A stretch of DNA of 64,000 nucleotides, from assembly GCA_002375495.1 (NCBI GenBank), contig DFLU01000004.1, forward strand, positions 66,976-130,975, written 5' to 3'. Shown here piece by piece: positions 24,109-34,875 of this stretch. The position numbers were made by a program, and so were the translations under genes. The stretch is from Flavobacteriaceae bacterium UBA3611. Lineage in GTDB: Bacteria; Bacteroidota; Bacteroidia; Flavobacteriales; Flavobacteriaceae. How positions within the stretch are numbered: the stretch's first letter is position 1; each line of letters starts with the position of its first letter. The notes beneath the pieces are model-generated. The model made no database searches and was not told the origin of the DNA. It saw only the letters and a list, made by a program, of their open reading frames with translations.

Positions 24109-26406
24109 ATGAGCAAACAAAGCAAACGAAGAGAAGCCTTATTATATCACGCAAAACCGCGACCTGGGAAGATTCAGGTGGTGCCTACAAAGAAATATGC
24201 ATCGCAGCGAGATCTTTCGCTTGCATATTCACCAGGAGTGGCAGAACCTTGTCTTGAAATTGAAAAAGACATTAACAATGTCTATAAATACACAAACAAA
24301 GGCAATTTGGTGGCGGTAATTTCAAACGGAACGGCGGTTCTTGGGCTTGGTAATATAGGCCCCGAAGCCTCCAAACCCGTGATGGAAGGTAAAGGCCTCC
24401 TCTTTAAAATTTTTGCAGACATCGATGTGTTCGATATTGAGGTTGGGACCGAAAACATCGAAGAATTTATAGAAACGGTTAAAAATATAGCCCCTACCTT
24501 CGGAGGAATTAACCTGGAAGATATAAAAGCACCCGAAGCCTTTGAGATTGAGCGAAGGTTGAAAGCAGAGTTAGACATCCCCGTGATGCATGACGACCAG
24601 CACGGAACGGCGATCATTTCAGCAGCAGCTTTACTAAATGCTTTAGAAATAGCTGAAAAGGATATCGATAAAGTAAAATTTGTGATTTCCGGAGCAGGTT
24701 CTGCAGCAATTTCATGTGTAAATCTTTATGTTGCCCTTGGTGCCAAATTAGAGCATATTTATATGTTCGACAGCCAAGGATTTCTAAGCACCGACCGAAA
24801 TGATCTCGCTGCCGAACAACAAAAATTCAAGAACCCAGACCATCAAGAATCGTTGGCCCATGCCATGGAAAATGCTGATGTATTCTTAGGCTTGTCTGTA
24901 GGCGATATCGTTTCGCAGGACATGATTCGTACCATGGCCGATAACCCAATTGTATTTGCAATGGCCAATCCGAATCCGGAAATCGCTTACGATTTGGCAG
25001 TAGCTTCGAGAGAAGATATCATTATGGCAACGGGACGGAGCGACCACCCCAATCAGGTAAATAATGTATTGGGTTTTCCATTTATTTTTAGAGGAGCCTT
25101 AGATGTGCGCGCTACCAAAATTAATGAGGAAATGAAAATGGCAGCGGTTTATGCCTTGGCACATTTGGCTAAAGAACCCGTGCCAGAGCAAGTAAATATT
25201 GCCTACGGAGAGACAAAATTAATTTTTGGGAAAGATTATATCATCCCGAAGCCTTTCGATCCTAGACTTATTGCAACAGTGCCACCAGCCGTAGCGAAAG
25301 CTGCGATGGAAAGCGGTGTGGCTACAGCTCCCATCACAGACTGGGAACGCTACGAAGATGAATTGTATGAGCGAATGGGCAGTGATAATAAAATTATTCG
25401 CCTGTTGTTGAACCGTGCTAAGATGGCTCCCAAGCGTATTGTATTTGCTGAAGCAGACCAATTAGATGTGCTGAAAGCTGCACAAATTGTACACGATGAA
25501 GGCATTGGTATCCCTGTGTTGCTTGGTAGAACAGAAATTATTACCGAGCTGATGGAGCAGATAGAATTTGATGCTGACATTGAAATAATTGACCCTAAAA
25601 GCGACGAACATACCGAAAAGCGAAACTATTATGCCGAAAAGCATTGGAAAAACAGACGTAGAAGTGGTGTGACCATGTATGATGCACAAGGACTCATGCG
25701 ATCAAGAAATTATTTTGCAGCCATGATGCTGAATGAAGGTGATGTAGATTGTATGATTTCTGGATATTCCCAGGCATACCCATCGGTAGTACGTCCGGTT
25801 CTGGAAACAGTAGGACGTTTTGACGGGGTGTCTAAAGTAGCCACTACGAACCTAATGTTGACAAAAAGGGGGCCAATTTTTATCTCAGATACCTCTATCA
25901 ATATTGATCCAACCGCAAAAGAACTGGCTAAAATTGCCCAGATGACCAATTATACGATGAAAATGTTTGGGTTAAACCCCGTAATTGCTATGATTTCGTA
26001 TGCCAATTTTGGCTCATCTAAAGACCCACATGCCCTAAAAGTTAGGGAGGCGGTAGAACTTCTCCATAGAACGGTACCCGATATGGTGGTAGACGGTGAG
26101 TTACAAACCGACTTTGCTTTAAATGCACAACTGCTACAGAAGAAATTCCCTTTCTCTAAATTGGCGGGCAAAAAAGTGAATGCCTTGATATTTCCGAACC
26201 TCGATTCAGCAAATAGTAATTATAAGCTATTGAAAGAGTTGAACAGCATAGAATCCATTGGGCCTATCATGTTGGGAATGAAGAAACCAGTGCATATTCT
26301 GCAGCTTGGTGCCAGTGTTGAAGAAATTGTTCACATGGCGGCTGTTGCAGTGGTAGACGCACAACAAAAAGAGAAACACCAAAAAGATGTAAAAGCATCA
26401 GAATAA
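24109..26406 (+). CDS. maeB: NADP-dependent malic enzyme fused to phosphotransacetylase-like domain
   Basis: The start chosen is MSKQSKRREALL at 24109 (765 residues) rather than a TTG at 24085. Residues 1-430 are the malic enzyme: RDLSLAYSPGVAEP, DDQHGTA (metal/substrate) and VISGAGSAAIS (nucleotide-binding GxGxxA). Residues about 440-765 are phosphate acetyl/butyryltransferase-like, with VFAEADQLDVLKAA and GPIFISDTSINIDP. This MaeB architecture converts malate to pyruvate with NADP. In known members the PTA part is regulatory and not catalytic. Confidence 0.96.
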   Translation: MSKQSKRREALLYHAKPRPGKIQVVPTKKYASQRDLSLAYSPGVAEPCLEIEKDINNVYKYTNKGNLVAVISNGTAVLGLGNIGPEASKPVMEGKGLLFKIFADIDVFDIEVGTENIEEFIETVKNIAPTFGGINLEDIKAPEAFEIERRLKAELDIPVMHDDQHGTAIISAAALLNALEIAEKDIDKVKFVISGAGSAAISCVNLYVALGAKLEHIYMFDSQGFLSTDRNDLAAEQQKFKNPDHQESLAHAMENADVFLGLSVGDIVSQDMIRTMADNPIVFAMANPNPEIAYDLAVASREDIIMATGRSDHPNQVNNVLGFPFIFRGALDVRATKINEEMKMAAVYALAHLAKEPVPEQVNIAYGETKLIFGKDYIIPKPFDPRLIATVPPAVAKAAMESGVATAPITDWERYEDELYERMGSDNKIIRLLLNRAKMAPKRIVFAEADQLDVLKAAQIVHDEGIGIPVLLGRTEIITELMEQIEFDADIEIIDPKSDEHTEKRNYYAEKHWKNRRRSGVTMYDAQGLMRSRNYFAAMMLNEGDVDCMISGYSQAYPSVVRPVLETVGRFDGVSKVATTNLMLTKRGPIFISDTSINIDPTAKELAKIAQMTNYTMKMFGLNPVIAMISYANFGSSKDPHALKVREAVELLHRTVPDMVVDGELQTDFALNAQLLQKKFPFSKLAGKKVNALIFPNLDSANSNYKLLKELNSIESIGPIMLGMKKPVHILQLGASVEEIVHMAAVAVVDAQQKEKHQKDVKASE

Positions 26407-26455
26407 CTAGGGCCATTTTCCTAAAGTGTCGCTGTGCCAATGCAAATAAATATGC

Positions 26456-26463
26456 TATATTTG
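26456..26463 (+). promoter_or_regulatory. Probable -7 element of ruvA-sprA
   Basis: TATATTTG, a full TAnnTTTG match, 25 bp before the ruvA ATG. The -33 element is weak. Confidence 0.5.
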
Positions 26464-26488
26464 GCCCTTTAACCTTACGTTAACATTT

Positions 26489-27070
26489 ATGATTACCCAT
26501 TTGCAGGGAAAACTTGTAGAAAAAAACCCGACAGACGTAGTTATAGATTGCAATGGAGTAGGCTATCTTGTCCATATTTCATTGCATACATTTTCGCAAC
26601 TCCCCTCTACCGAAAACGTAACTTTATTCACGTATTTATTGGTTAAAGAAGATTCGCACACGCTGTACGGTTTTTCAGGTGCTGAAGAACGGGAGATTTT
26701 TAAATTGTTAATCTCGGTTTCAGGAGTAGGAGCCAGTACGGCACGTACCATGCTTTCTTCCCTTACACCAGATCAGGTTAAAGAAGCAATAGTAAACGAA
26801 GGCGTTGCTGTGATTCAATCTGTGAAGGGAATTGGCGCAAAAACGGCACAACGCGTTATTCTAGATTTGAAAGACAAAATTTTGAAAGTTTATGGCATGT
26901 CTACAATTTCTGGAGTATCGAGCAATACGAACAAAAATGAAGCGTTATCTGCTTTGGAGACATTAGGCTTTATGCGCAAACAAGCTGAAAAGGTTTGTGA
27001 GAAAATTGTGCAGGAAGATCCTGGGGCAAGTGTAGAGACAATTATTAAACTAGCTTTAAAAAAATTATAA
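26489..27070 (+). CDS. ruvA: Holliday junction branch migration protein RuvA
   Basis: The 193-residue protein has an N-terminal OB domain (MITHLQGKLVEKNPT, then GVGYLVHI), tandem helix-hairpin-helix motifs (LLISVSGVGASTARTML and VKGIGAKTAQRVILDL), and a C-terminal RuvB-binding three-helix domain ending IIKLALKKL. It binds the junction and recruits RuvB. The stop lies 3 bp before the sprA start. Confidence 0.97.
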   Translation: MITHLQGKLVEKNPTDVVIDCNGVGYLVHISLHTFSQLPSTENVTLFTYLLVKEDSHTLYGFSGAEEREIFKLLISVSGVGASTARTMLSSLTPDQVKEAIVNEGVAVIQSVKGIGAKTAQRVILDLKDKILKVYGMSTISGVSSNTNKNEALSALETLGFMRKQAEKVCEKIVQEDPGASVETIIKLALKKL

Positions 27071-27073
27071 ACT

Positions 27074-30000
27074 TTGGGCGCAAATAATTACGATTTTACA
27101 AAGAACCTATTTGGGTTTTTATTTATTTTAAGTGTTGTATTTGGAGGAATTACAAAGGTGTCTGCTCAAGATAGTACCGATACGGGTTCGGTAATGGGCA
27201 GGATGGATTTGCCCAACCCGCCCAGCATTCAAGACCTGTATACTTACGATCCTATTATGGATCGATACGTGTATACCCAAACCTTAGGGTCTATCAATCT
27301 TACCTATCCAATTATCTTAACTCCCCAAGAATACCAAGACCTGATTCTTGAACAGCAGATGAAGGCGTATTTTAAAGAAAAGATTGATGCTGCCGATGGA
27401 AGAAAGGAAGGTTCTGAAGAATTACAGAAAAATTTATTGCCTACTTTTTATGTGAATTCAAATTTCTTTGAAACTATTTTTGGTGGAAATACTATCGAGG
27501 TAATTCCACAAGGTACAGTTGAAATGGATATTGGGTTGTTGTACACAAAGCAAGACAATCCGGCGTTTTCACCTAGAAACCGAAGCAACTTATCATTCGA
27601 TTTCGACCAAAGAATCAGCCTTAGTTTGTTAGGGAAAGTTGGTGAACGCCTTACGGTAACGGCAAATTACGACACACAGTCTACTTTTAATTTTCAGAAC
27701 CAAATCAAACTTGAATACACACCTACCGAAGATGATATCATCCAAAAAATTGAAGTAGGTAACGTGGCCATGCCGCTAAATAGTACCCTGATTCAGGGCG
27801 CGCAGAGCCTATTTGGGGTAAAAGCACAGCTTCAATTTGGTAAAACCACTATTACGGGTGTGTTTTCTGAACAGAAATCGGAAACAAGAAGTGTAACGGC
27901 CGAAGGTGGCGCAACAATTACAGATTTTGAATTGTTCGCATTAGATTATGACGAAAATCGTCACTTTTTCTTAGGACATTATTTTAGGGATAATTACGAC
28001 AGAATCTTACGTCAATACCCTTTTATTAATTCGAATGTGCAGATTACGCGTTCAGAAGTGTGGATTACCAACCGTGCTGCAAACACGCAAAACGTTCGAA
28101 ATATTTTGGCATTGCAAGATTTGGGGGAGTCAGATCCTTCTAACGTAGGGTTGGATGGTATACCTGGCGGATTTATAAATAGACCCCGGAACTCATTTCC
28201 AGACAACGCAAATAACGATTTTAACCCATTCGGAATTAATGACCCATCGGTACAAAGTATCTTAACGGAAGAAGTTCGTGATGTGGCAACGGTAGACCAA
28301 GGGTTCAGTGGAGTGCCTGTAAGCGACGGGAATGATTATGCAGTCTTAGAGAATGCAAGAAGGTTGAATCCGAGCGAATACAGAATCAATAGTCAATTGG
28401 GGTATATTTCGTTGAACCAACGCTTAAGTAATGATGAGGTATTAGCCGTTGCGTACCAATTTACGGTAAACGGACGTGTGTTTCAAGTAGGAGAATTCTC
28501 TAATGACGGTGTTAACGCCACGGGAGAAACACCGGGTGGGCCTATTGGAGGAGGGGCAGGAGATCCGAACGATCCGAATGACCCTATAGACCCAAATGAC
28601 CCAAATGGTCAAGGTGGATTGCCACAAAACTTGGTAGTAAAACTCTTAAAAAGTAATATCACTATTGTCGAAGAGCCTATCTGGGACTTGATGATGAAAA
28701 ATATCTACCCCTTAAATGCTTTTCAACTAGAACAAGAAGACTTTAGGCTGAATATATTGTATACAGACCCTTCTCCCCTAAATTATATCACTCCTGCTCC
28801 GGGAACTCCTGAGTTTCCTGCAGTGCCACTTCCCGAAGATGTTGAAGATACGGTACTCTTGCGAGTGTTTAATTTGGATAGGGTGAACTTTAATGGCGAT
28901 CCGCAGCAAGGCGGTGATGGTTTTTTCGATTTCTTGCCAGGTATCACCGTAGACCAACAAAATGGAAATATCATTTTTACTAGCGTAGAACCTTTTGGGT
29001 CGTATTTATTCGATAAGCTCGACAATGATGATCAGGGCCCGGGAGATTATGATAATCAACAAACATATAACGCGAACCAAGCTAAATATGTGTACCGAAC
29101 TTTATATTCAACCACAAAAATACAGGCGGAACAACAAGGAAGTGACAAAAATAAATTTCAATTAAAGGGAAGCTACAAATCGACAGGTGCAGACGGAATC
29201 CCAATTGGAGCCTTCAATATTCCTCAGGGATCGGTTACCGTAACTGCAGGAGGAAGAACACTGGTAGAGGGTGTAGACTATACTGTTAACTATCAGTTAG
29301 GACGTGTACAAATCATCGATCCTGCATTGCAAGCTTCTAACGTCCCAATTAATATTACTACTGAAAATAATACGTTGTTTGGCCAGCAAACAAGACGGTT
29401 CACAGGGTTGAATGTGGAACATAAGTTCAGCGATAAATTTCAACTTGGTGCTACTTATTTGAACTTGAATGAACGACCACTTACACAAAAGTCTTCTTTC
29501 GATACCGAGCCAATTAATAATACTATTTTTGGCTTGAATGCAAACTTCTCTACAGAAGTTCCATTCTTAACTCGCTTGGTAAACAAATTACCAAACATAG
29601 ATACCGATGTGGTCTCGAATATATCGTTACGTGGTGAGTTTGCATACTTAATGCCTGGAGCTCCTAAAATCTCCGATTTCGACGGTAAAACTACCGCGTA
29701 TGTAGATGATTTTGAAGCGTCACAAACAGGGATTGATGTGAGCGCTCCCCTTACTTGGACACTGGCGAGTACACCAATTGGTCTTGGCGGAGAATTTGCT
29801 AACGGAAATCTTCAGTATAACTACAATCGAGCAGGATTAAATTGGTATACCATCGACCCTGTTTTTTATAGTGGCCAACGACCTGATGGAGTTACCGATG
29901 AAGACCTCTCATCTCCCTTTACAAGAAGAATTTTTAGAGATGAAATTTTCCCTAACCAAGATTTGATTCAAGGGCAAACACAAGCCATCTTTTCATTAGA

Positions 30001-33000
30001 TATGGCGTATTACCCGAGCAGAAGGGGACAATACAACTTTAACCCAGAAGCGGCAGGAACCAATACACTGCCAAACCCAGAGACGCGTTGGGCGGGTATT
30101 TCTAGACAGCTAACTACTACCGACTTTGAACGTGCCAATGTAGAGTTTATCCAATTTTGGGTAATGGACCCCTACGTGCACGATGAAAGTATCAACGATC
30201 AAGGTTTCGTTACTTTCAACCTGGGTAATATTTCAGAAGATATCTTGAAGGATGGTCGTAAACAATACGAAAACGGATTGCCAGAAGATGGAGGTGTTGC
30301 AAATACAACTCCAACAGCTTGGGGTAAAGTGCCTACCAACCAAGCGTTGGTATATACATTCGATACGCAAGGGCAAGAGCGAATTAATCAAGATATTGGT
30401 TTTGACGGGCTTTCTGATGCAACAGAAGCATCGCAATTTCCGGCATTTGCAAGCCTTCCCGATCCTGCCGGAGATAACTATCAATATTTTTTACAAGCAG
30501 AAGGAAACATTCTAGAGCGTTACTTGTTTTTTAACGGTTCTGAAGGAAATTCTCCAGAAGCAGTAGAGAATGATAATAGAGGAAACACCGCACAACCAGA
30601 TGTGGAAGATATTAACCGTGATTACAGCTTGAACACGGTAGATAGCTATTACGAATACAAAGTGCCAATTTATCGTGGGATGAGTGTTGAAAACAACACC
30701 AGCTTAAATGGTGCCCAAGAAGATTTTATTACCGATGTTCGAGAAATAGACGTTACGACACAAGATAATAACGTAATTCCAGTGCGATGGGTACAGTTTA
30801 AAGTTCCTATTAGTCAGCCAGATGAGGCGGTGAACGGTATCTCAGACTTTAGATCGATTCGGTTTATGCGAATGTATATGAGCCAATTCTCACAGAGTAC
30901 AGTACTGCGTTTTGGTACATTAGAATTGGTAAGAGGAGATTACAGACGATTTACACAATCGTTAGATATCACCGGAGAAGACCCTGAGATGGATGACACC
31001 GTGTTCGAGAATGAAGCGGTTAGTATTGAAGAGAATGACCAGCGTTCTCCTATTCCTTATGTGTTGCCTCCAGGAGTATTCCGTGAAGAGCTGAACAACA
31101 ATAACAACCTCATTCGCCAAAACGAGCAATCACTTGCATTACGTGTGTGCGGCCTAGAAAACAACGACGGTAGAGGGGTGTATAAAAATTTCAACATAGA
31201 CATGCGCCAGTATGAAAACCTGGAAATGTTTATCCATGCCGAATCCCTAGAAAACCAAACGCCATTGTCTGATGGTGATATGGTAGCATTTATGCGTTTG
31301 GGGAATGACCTCGATCAAAACTTCTATGAAATTCAGATCCCGTTAAATACCACAGCCTTTGGTAGTACTTCTGCGGAAGAAATCTGGCCTGTTGAAAATA
31401 GGTTGCGCTTGCCTTTAAGTCTGTTACAAGAATTGAAAACCAGAGTGCTGGGCGACCCTAGTTTTGATCCAACCGAAACTACATTCTTCCTCCAATCTGA
31501 GTTAGATCCTAGCACGCTAGGTTCAGAAAATGAATTGCGCATCGGTATTAAAGGAAATCCGAGTTTTGGAAATGTGCGAATTGTGATGCTCGGACTTAAA
31601 AACAACTCCGGACAAGAAATTTGTGGTGAAGCATGGTTTAATGAACTTCGCCTTTCAGAATTGAAAAATCAAGGTGGCTGGGCTGCCGTGGCAAGTGTAG
31701 ACGCCAACCTTGCAGATTTTGCAACCATTAGCGGAACCGGAAGACGAAGCACAGTAGGATTTGGGTCGATAGAACAAGGTCCGAACCAGCGAAGTCGAGA
31801 AGATTTACAACAATACGACGTAATCACCAACGTGAATGTAGGGCAGATGTTGCCACCTAAATGGGGAATCCAATTACCTGTAAGCTACGGTCGCGGAGAA
31901 GAATTGATTACACCACAGTTCGATCCTGAATTCCAGGATATTGAGCTAGATGCACGACTTGATAACACAGAAGACCCAGAAGAACGCGAACGTATTCGTG
32001 AGCAATCTGTAGAATATACCAAACGACAAAGTATAAATGCGATTGGGGTTCGAAAAGACAGAACAGGCGATGGGAAACCACAGATTTACGACATCGAAAA
32101 CTTTACCTTCTCAGCTTCATACAACCAAGAAGATCACCATGATTTTGAAATTGAGGATGCATTAGAACAAAATGTGCGCTTGGGAGGTGTATATAATTAT
32201 AGTTTCAACCAAAAGCCATTTGAACCTTTTAAGAAGAACGATTCCTTGTTTACAGGAAAGTATTGGAAATTCTTAAAAGATCTCAATGTAAATTACTTGC
32301 CTACAAGTTTAACGGTAAGCTCGAACATTACGCGACAGTATAACGAGCAGAAATTTAGAGAACTCAACTTGCTTCCTGGAAATATTGGTCTGCCAACTTT
32401 GTATCAACGTAATTTCTTATTCGATTGGCAGTACACGGTGAATTACAACCTCACCAAATCACTTCGATTTAACTTTAATACGTCGAACAACCGAATTGTT
32501 ACCAACTATATTGACGATGAAGGTTTTGCCGATGACACCGTAGGCGTTTGGGATGGTTTCTTCGATATTGGAGACCCTAACCAGCACTTCCAATCGTTGC
32601 AGGTAAATTACGACCTGCCGTTCGACAAATTTCCGTTTTTAGATTTTGCAAGAGCTACGTACTCGTATACAGGTGATTTCCAATGGCAAGATGGTAGTGA
32701 TCTTTTCAACAGTATTGAAATTCCATTATCTGACGGAACGGTAGACACATTCAACTTAGGAAATTCAATCCAGAACGCACAAACGCACAGAATTAATTCA
32801 TCTTTAGATATGAATAAGTTCTACCGTTATGTTGGCCTTACCAAAATTACAGCGTCCAGAAGTGTTAACAACGCCGGGAGTGGTGGTGCCGGCGGAGCTG
32901 CGGGAAGTCGTGGTGGTGCTGGAAATGCTGGAGGTAAAGGTGGCGCCGGTGGAAAAGGCGGTGATGGCGGATCTGGTGATAACAACGATAAAGGTGGAGA

Positions 33001-34456
33001 CACCAGAACAGGTGGAGCTACTTTAGGTGGCGGTAACAGCGGTGTTGGAGGCGGCTCGAGAGGCGGCGCTGGAGGGGCAGGAAGCACCTCACTGAGTACA
33101 GGTGAAAAAGCAGCCAATACACTTATAGGTTTGGTAACTTCAATTAAAAAGATACAATTCAACTACCAAGAAAATCAAGGTATTTTCTTACCGGGTTATA
33201 CACCGTCCATCGGCTTTATCGGTACCCTTAAGCCTTCTGCAGGCTTTACTTTTGGTAGTCAAGCCGAAATTAGAGACAGAGCTGCACGCATGGGGTGGTT
33301 AACATTGTATCCTGAATTCAACGAGCAATATACAGAGGTTGAAAGCAGACAATTGGATGCTCAGATTAATTTGGAGCCTTTAGACGATCTGAAGATTGAC
33401 ATTAATGGAAATAGAATTTATTCTGAAAACTATACAGAAAATTATATCGTTGAAGATGAAATCTATAGGTCATTGACACCGAATACCTTCGGAAATTTTA
33501 ATATTTCAACCTTATTAATAAAGACAGCCTTTGGTCAGAGTGATGAAAACAATTCTGATGCCTTTAACGATTTTAGGGGCAACAGATTGATAGTTGCAAG
33601 AAGGTTGGCTACCGAATTCTACGGAACCTCAAGCTTCCCAGTTGATGAAGAAACAGGGTATCCGGTAGGTTTTGGACCAAATAGCCAAGATGTATTGTTA
33701 CCTGCATTTGTTGCTGCCTATAAAGGAAGTGATGCATCTAATGAGGAGACAGGTATTTTAAGAGACATTCCGTTGCCAAACTGGGATATTAAGTATACTG
33801 GTTTGATGAAGTTGAAGTGGTTTAAAGATCGTTTCAAGAGATTTTCTGTACAGCATGGCTACCGTGCAAGCTATACGGTGAACCAGTTCCAGACAAATTT
33901 AGATTACGACATCAACAATCCGACCGCTACCGACCAAGCAGGAGATTTCAAGAGTGAGATTTTGCTTACCAATGTAAACCTTACCGAGCAGTTTTCGCCT
34001 TTGATTCGTCTTGATTTTGAAATGAAAAATTCGATTAAGATATTGGCCGAACTTAGAAAAGATCGAGCATTGTCATTAAGTTTTGCAAATAATCTTCTTA
34101 CTGAAATTCAAGGAAACGAAATTATTTTGGGGCTAGGGTACCGAGTAAAAGATCTTCGTATTGCGACCAATTTTGGTGGAAAGAAGAAGGTATTGAAAAG
34201 TGACCTGAACTTTAAGCTTGATGTTTCTCGAAGAGATAATAAAACCATTATTCGATACTTAGATATCAACAACAACCAAACAACAGCCGGACAGACTATT
34301 TACGGACTTAATTTTATAACCGATTATGCATTGAGCAAGAATCTTACGGCATTGTTCTATTTCGATTATACGTTCTCTGAATATGCTATTTCAACGGCAT
34401 TCCCACAAACTACGATACGTTCTGGGTTTACCCTGCGATATAACTTCGGAAATTAA
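27074..34456 (+). CDS. sprA: Type IX secretion translocon SprA (Sov)
   Basis: The 2460-residue outer-membrane protein has a signal peptide (residues about 8-31, ending KVSAQ) and the SprA/Sov pattern. An N-terminal MDLPNPPSIQDLYTYDP segment precedes many amphipathic strands of the very large single-chain barrel, and the chain ends in a strand finishing RYNFGN. It secretes T9SS cargo and is needed for gliding. The start is a TTG at 27074: ruvA stops in the same frame 3 bp upstream, and no ATG precedes the signal peptide. Two low-complexity inserts occur: Asp-Pro-Asn repeats at about 492-516 and a Gly-rich stretch at about 1930-2006. Confidence 0.97.
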   Translation: MGANNYDFTKNLFGFLFILSVVFGGITKVSAQDSTDTGSVMGRMDLPNPPSIQDLYTYDPIMDRYVYTQTLGSINLTYPIILTPQEYQDLILEQQMKAYFKEKIDAADGRKEGSEELQKNLLPTFYVNSNFFETIFGGNTIEVIPQGTVEMDIGLLYTKQDNPAFSPRNRSNLSFDFDQRISLSLLGKVGERLTVTANYDTQSTFNFQNQIKLEYTPTEDDIIQKIEVGNVAMPLNSTLIQGAQSLFGVKAQLQFGKTTITGVFSEQKSETRSVTAEGGATITDFELFALDYDENRHFFLGHYFRDNYDRILRQYPFINSNVQITRSEVWITNRAANTQNVRNILALQDLGESDPSNVGLDGIPGGFINRPRNSFPDNANNDFNPFGINDPSVQSILTEEVRDVATVDQGFSGVPVSDGNDYAVLENARRLNPSEYRINSQLGYISLNQRLSNDEVLAVAYQFTVNGRVFQVGEFSNDGVNATGETPGGPIGGGAGDPNDPNDPIDPNDPNGQGGLPQNLVVKLLKSNITIVEEPIWDLMMKNIYPLNAFQLEQEDFRLNILYTDPSPLNYITPAPGTPEFPAVPLPEDVEDTVLLRVFNLDRVNFNGDPQQGGDGFFDFLPGITVDQQNGNIIFTSVEPFGSYLFDKLDNDDQGPGDYDNQQTYNANQAKYVYRTLYSTTKIQAEQQGSDKNKFQLKGSYKSTGADGIPIGAFNIPQGSVTVTAGGRTLVEGVDYTVNYQLGRVQIIDPALQASNVPINITTENNTLFGQQTRRFTGLNVEHKFSDKFQLGATYLNLNERPLTQKSSFDTEPINNTIFGLNANFSTEVPFLTRLVNKLPNIDTDVVSNISLRGEFAYLMPGAPKISDFDGKTTAYVDDFEASQTGIDVSAPLTWTLASTPIGLGGEFANGNLQYNYNRAGLNWYTIDPVFYSGQRPDGVTDEDLSSPFTRRIFRDEIFPNQDLIQGQTQAIFSLDMAYYPSRRGQYNFNPEAAGTNTLPNPETRWAGISRQLTTTDFERANVEFIQFWVMDPYVHDESINDQGFVTFNLGNISEDILKDGRKQYENGLPEDGGVANTTPTAWGKVPTNQALVYTFDTQGQERINQDIGFDGLSDATEASQFPAFASLPDPAGDNYQYFLQAEGNILERYLFFNGSEGNSPEAVENDNRGNTAQPDVEDINRDYSLNTVDSYYEYKVPIYRGMSVENNTSLNGAQEDFITDVREIDVTTQDNNVIPVRWVQFKVPISQPDEAVNGISDFRSIRFMRMYMSQFSQSTVLRFGTLELVRGDYRRFTQSLDITGEDPEMDDTVFENEAVSIEENDQRSPIPYVLPPGVFREELNNNNNLIRQNEQSLALRVCGLENNDGRGVYKNFNIDMRQYENLEMFIHAESLENQTPLSDGDMVAFMRLGNDLDQNFYEIQIPLNTTAFGSTSAEEIWPVENRLRLPLSLLQELKTRVLGDPSFDPTETTFFLQSELDPSTLGSENELRIGIKGNPSFGNVRIVMLGLKNNSGQEICGEAWFNELRLSELKNQGGWAAVASVDANLADFATISGTGRRSTVGFGSIEQGPNQRSREDLQQYDVITNVNVGQMLPPKWGIQLPVSYGRGEELITPQFDPEFQDIELDARLDNTEDPEERERIREQSVEYTKRQSINAIGVRKDRTGDGKPQIYDIENFTFSASYNQEDHHDFEIEDALEQNVRLGGVYNYSFNQKPFEPFKKNDSLFTGKYWKFLKDLNVNYLPTSLTVSSNITRQYNEQKFRELNLLPGNIGLPTLYQRNFLFDWQYTVNYNLTKSLRFNFNTSNNRIVTNYIDDEGFADDTVGVWDGFFDIGDPNQHFQSLQVNYDLPFDKFPFLDFARATYSYTGDFQWQDGSDLFNSIEIPLSDGTVDTFNLGNSIQNAQTHRINSSLDMNKFYRYVGLTKITASRSVNNAGSGGAGGAAGSRGGAGNAGGKGGAGGKGGDGGSGDNNDKGGDTRTGGATLGGGNSGVGGGSRGGAGGAGSTSLSTGEKAANTLIGLVTSIKKIQFNYQENQGIFLPGYTPSIGFIGTLKPSAGFTFGSQAEIRDRAARMGWLTLYPEFNEQYTEVESRQLDAQINLEPLDDLKIDINGNRIYSENYTENYIVEDEIYRSLTPNTFGNFNISTLLIKTAFGQSDENNSDAFNDFRGNRLIVARRLATEFYGTSSFPVDEETGYPVGFGPNSQDVLLPAFVAAYKGSDASNEETGILRDIPLPNWDIKYTGLMKLKWFKDRFKRFSVQHGYRASYTVNQFQTNLDYDINNPTATDQAGDFKSEILLTNVNLTEQFSPLIRLDFEMKNSIKILAELRKDRALSLSFANNLLTEIQGNEIILGLGYRVKDLRIATNFGGKKKVLKSDLNFKLDVSRRDNKTIIRYLDINNNQTTAGQTIYGLNFITDYALSKNLTALFYFDYTFSEYAISTAFPQTTIRSGFTLRYNFGN

Positions 34457-34494
34457 AAATTAATTATAAATCATTACAATAATTTGAAATTATC

Positions 34495-34875
34495 ATGAGT
34501 GTACCTTCCAACCTTAAATATACCAAAGACCATGAATGGGTGCGCATAGAAGGCGATGTGGCTACCGTTGGGATTACTGAATTTGCACAGGGCGAACTAG
34601 GCGACATTGTTTATGTTGAAGTGGAGACCGTTGATGAAACTTTAGATAGAGAAGAAGTATTTGGAACAGTGGAAGCGGTAAAGACCGTTTCAGATTTGTT
34701 TTCACCGCTATCTGGCGAAATCATCGAATTTAACGAAGCCCTAGAGTCAGAACCTGAAATGGTCAATTCAGATCCGTATGGAGATGGATGGATGGTAAAA
34801 ATTAAAATTTCAAACCCTTCTGAAATTGAAGATTTACTAGACGATGCAGCCTATAAAGAAATTATTGGGGCCTAA
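34495..34875 (+). CDS. gcvH: Glycine cleavage system H protein
   Basis: The 126-residue lipoyl-carrier protein has GTVEAVKTVSDL with K63 as the lipoylated lysine, the usual YTKDHEWVRIEGD start, and a C-terminal LLDDAAYKEIIGA. It shuttles the aminomethyl group between P and T proteins of the glycine cleavage system. The other gcv genes are not in the window. The 3' end overlaps the next gene by 32 nt. Confidence 0.97.
   Translation: MSVPSNLKYTKDHEWVRIEGDVATVGITEFAQGELGDIVYVEVETVDETLDREEVFGTVEAVKTVSDLFSPLSGEIIEFNEALESEPEMVNSDPYGDGWMVKIKISNPSEIEDLLDDAAYKEIIGA

Noticed and set aside
32827..33162. Antisense proline/leucine-rich frame inside sprA
   Set aside because: It is the complement of the glycine-rich segment and has no promoter or RBS; sprA on the plus strand is clearly coding.
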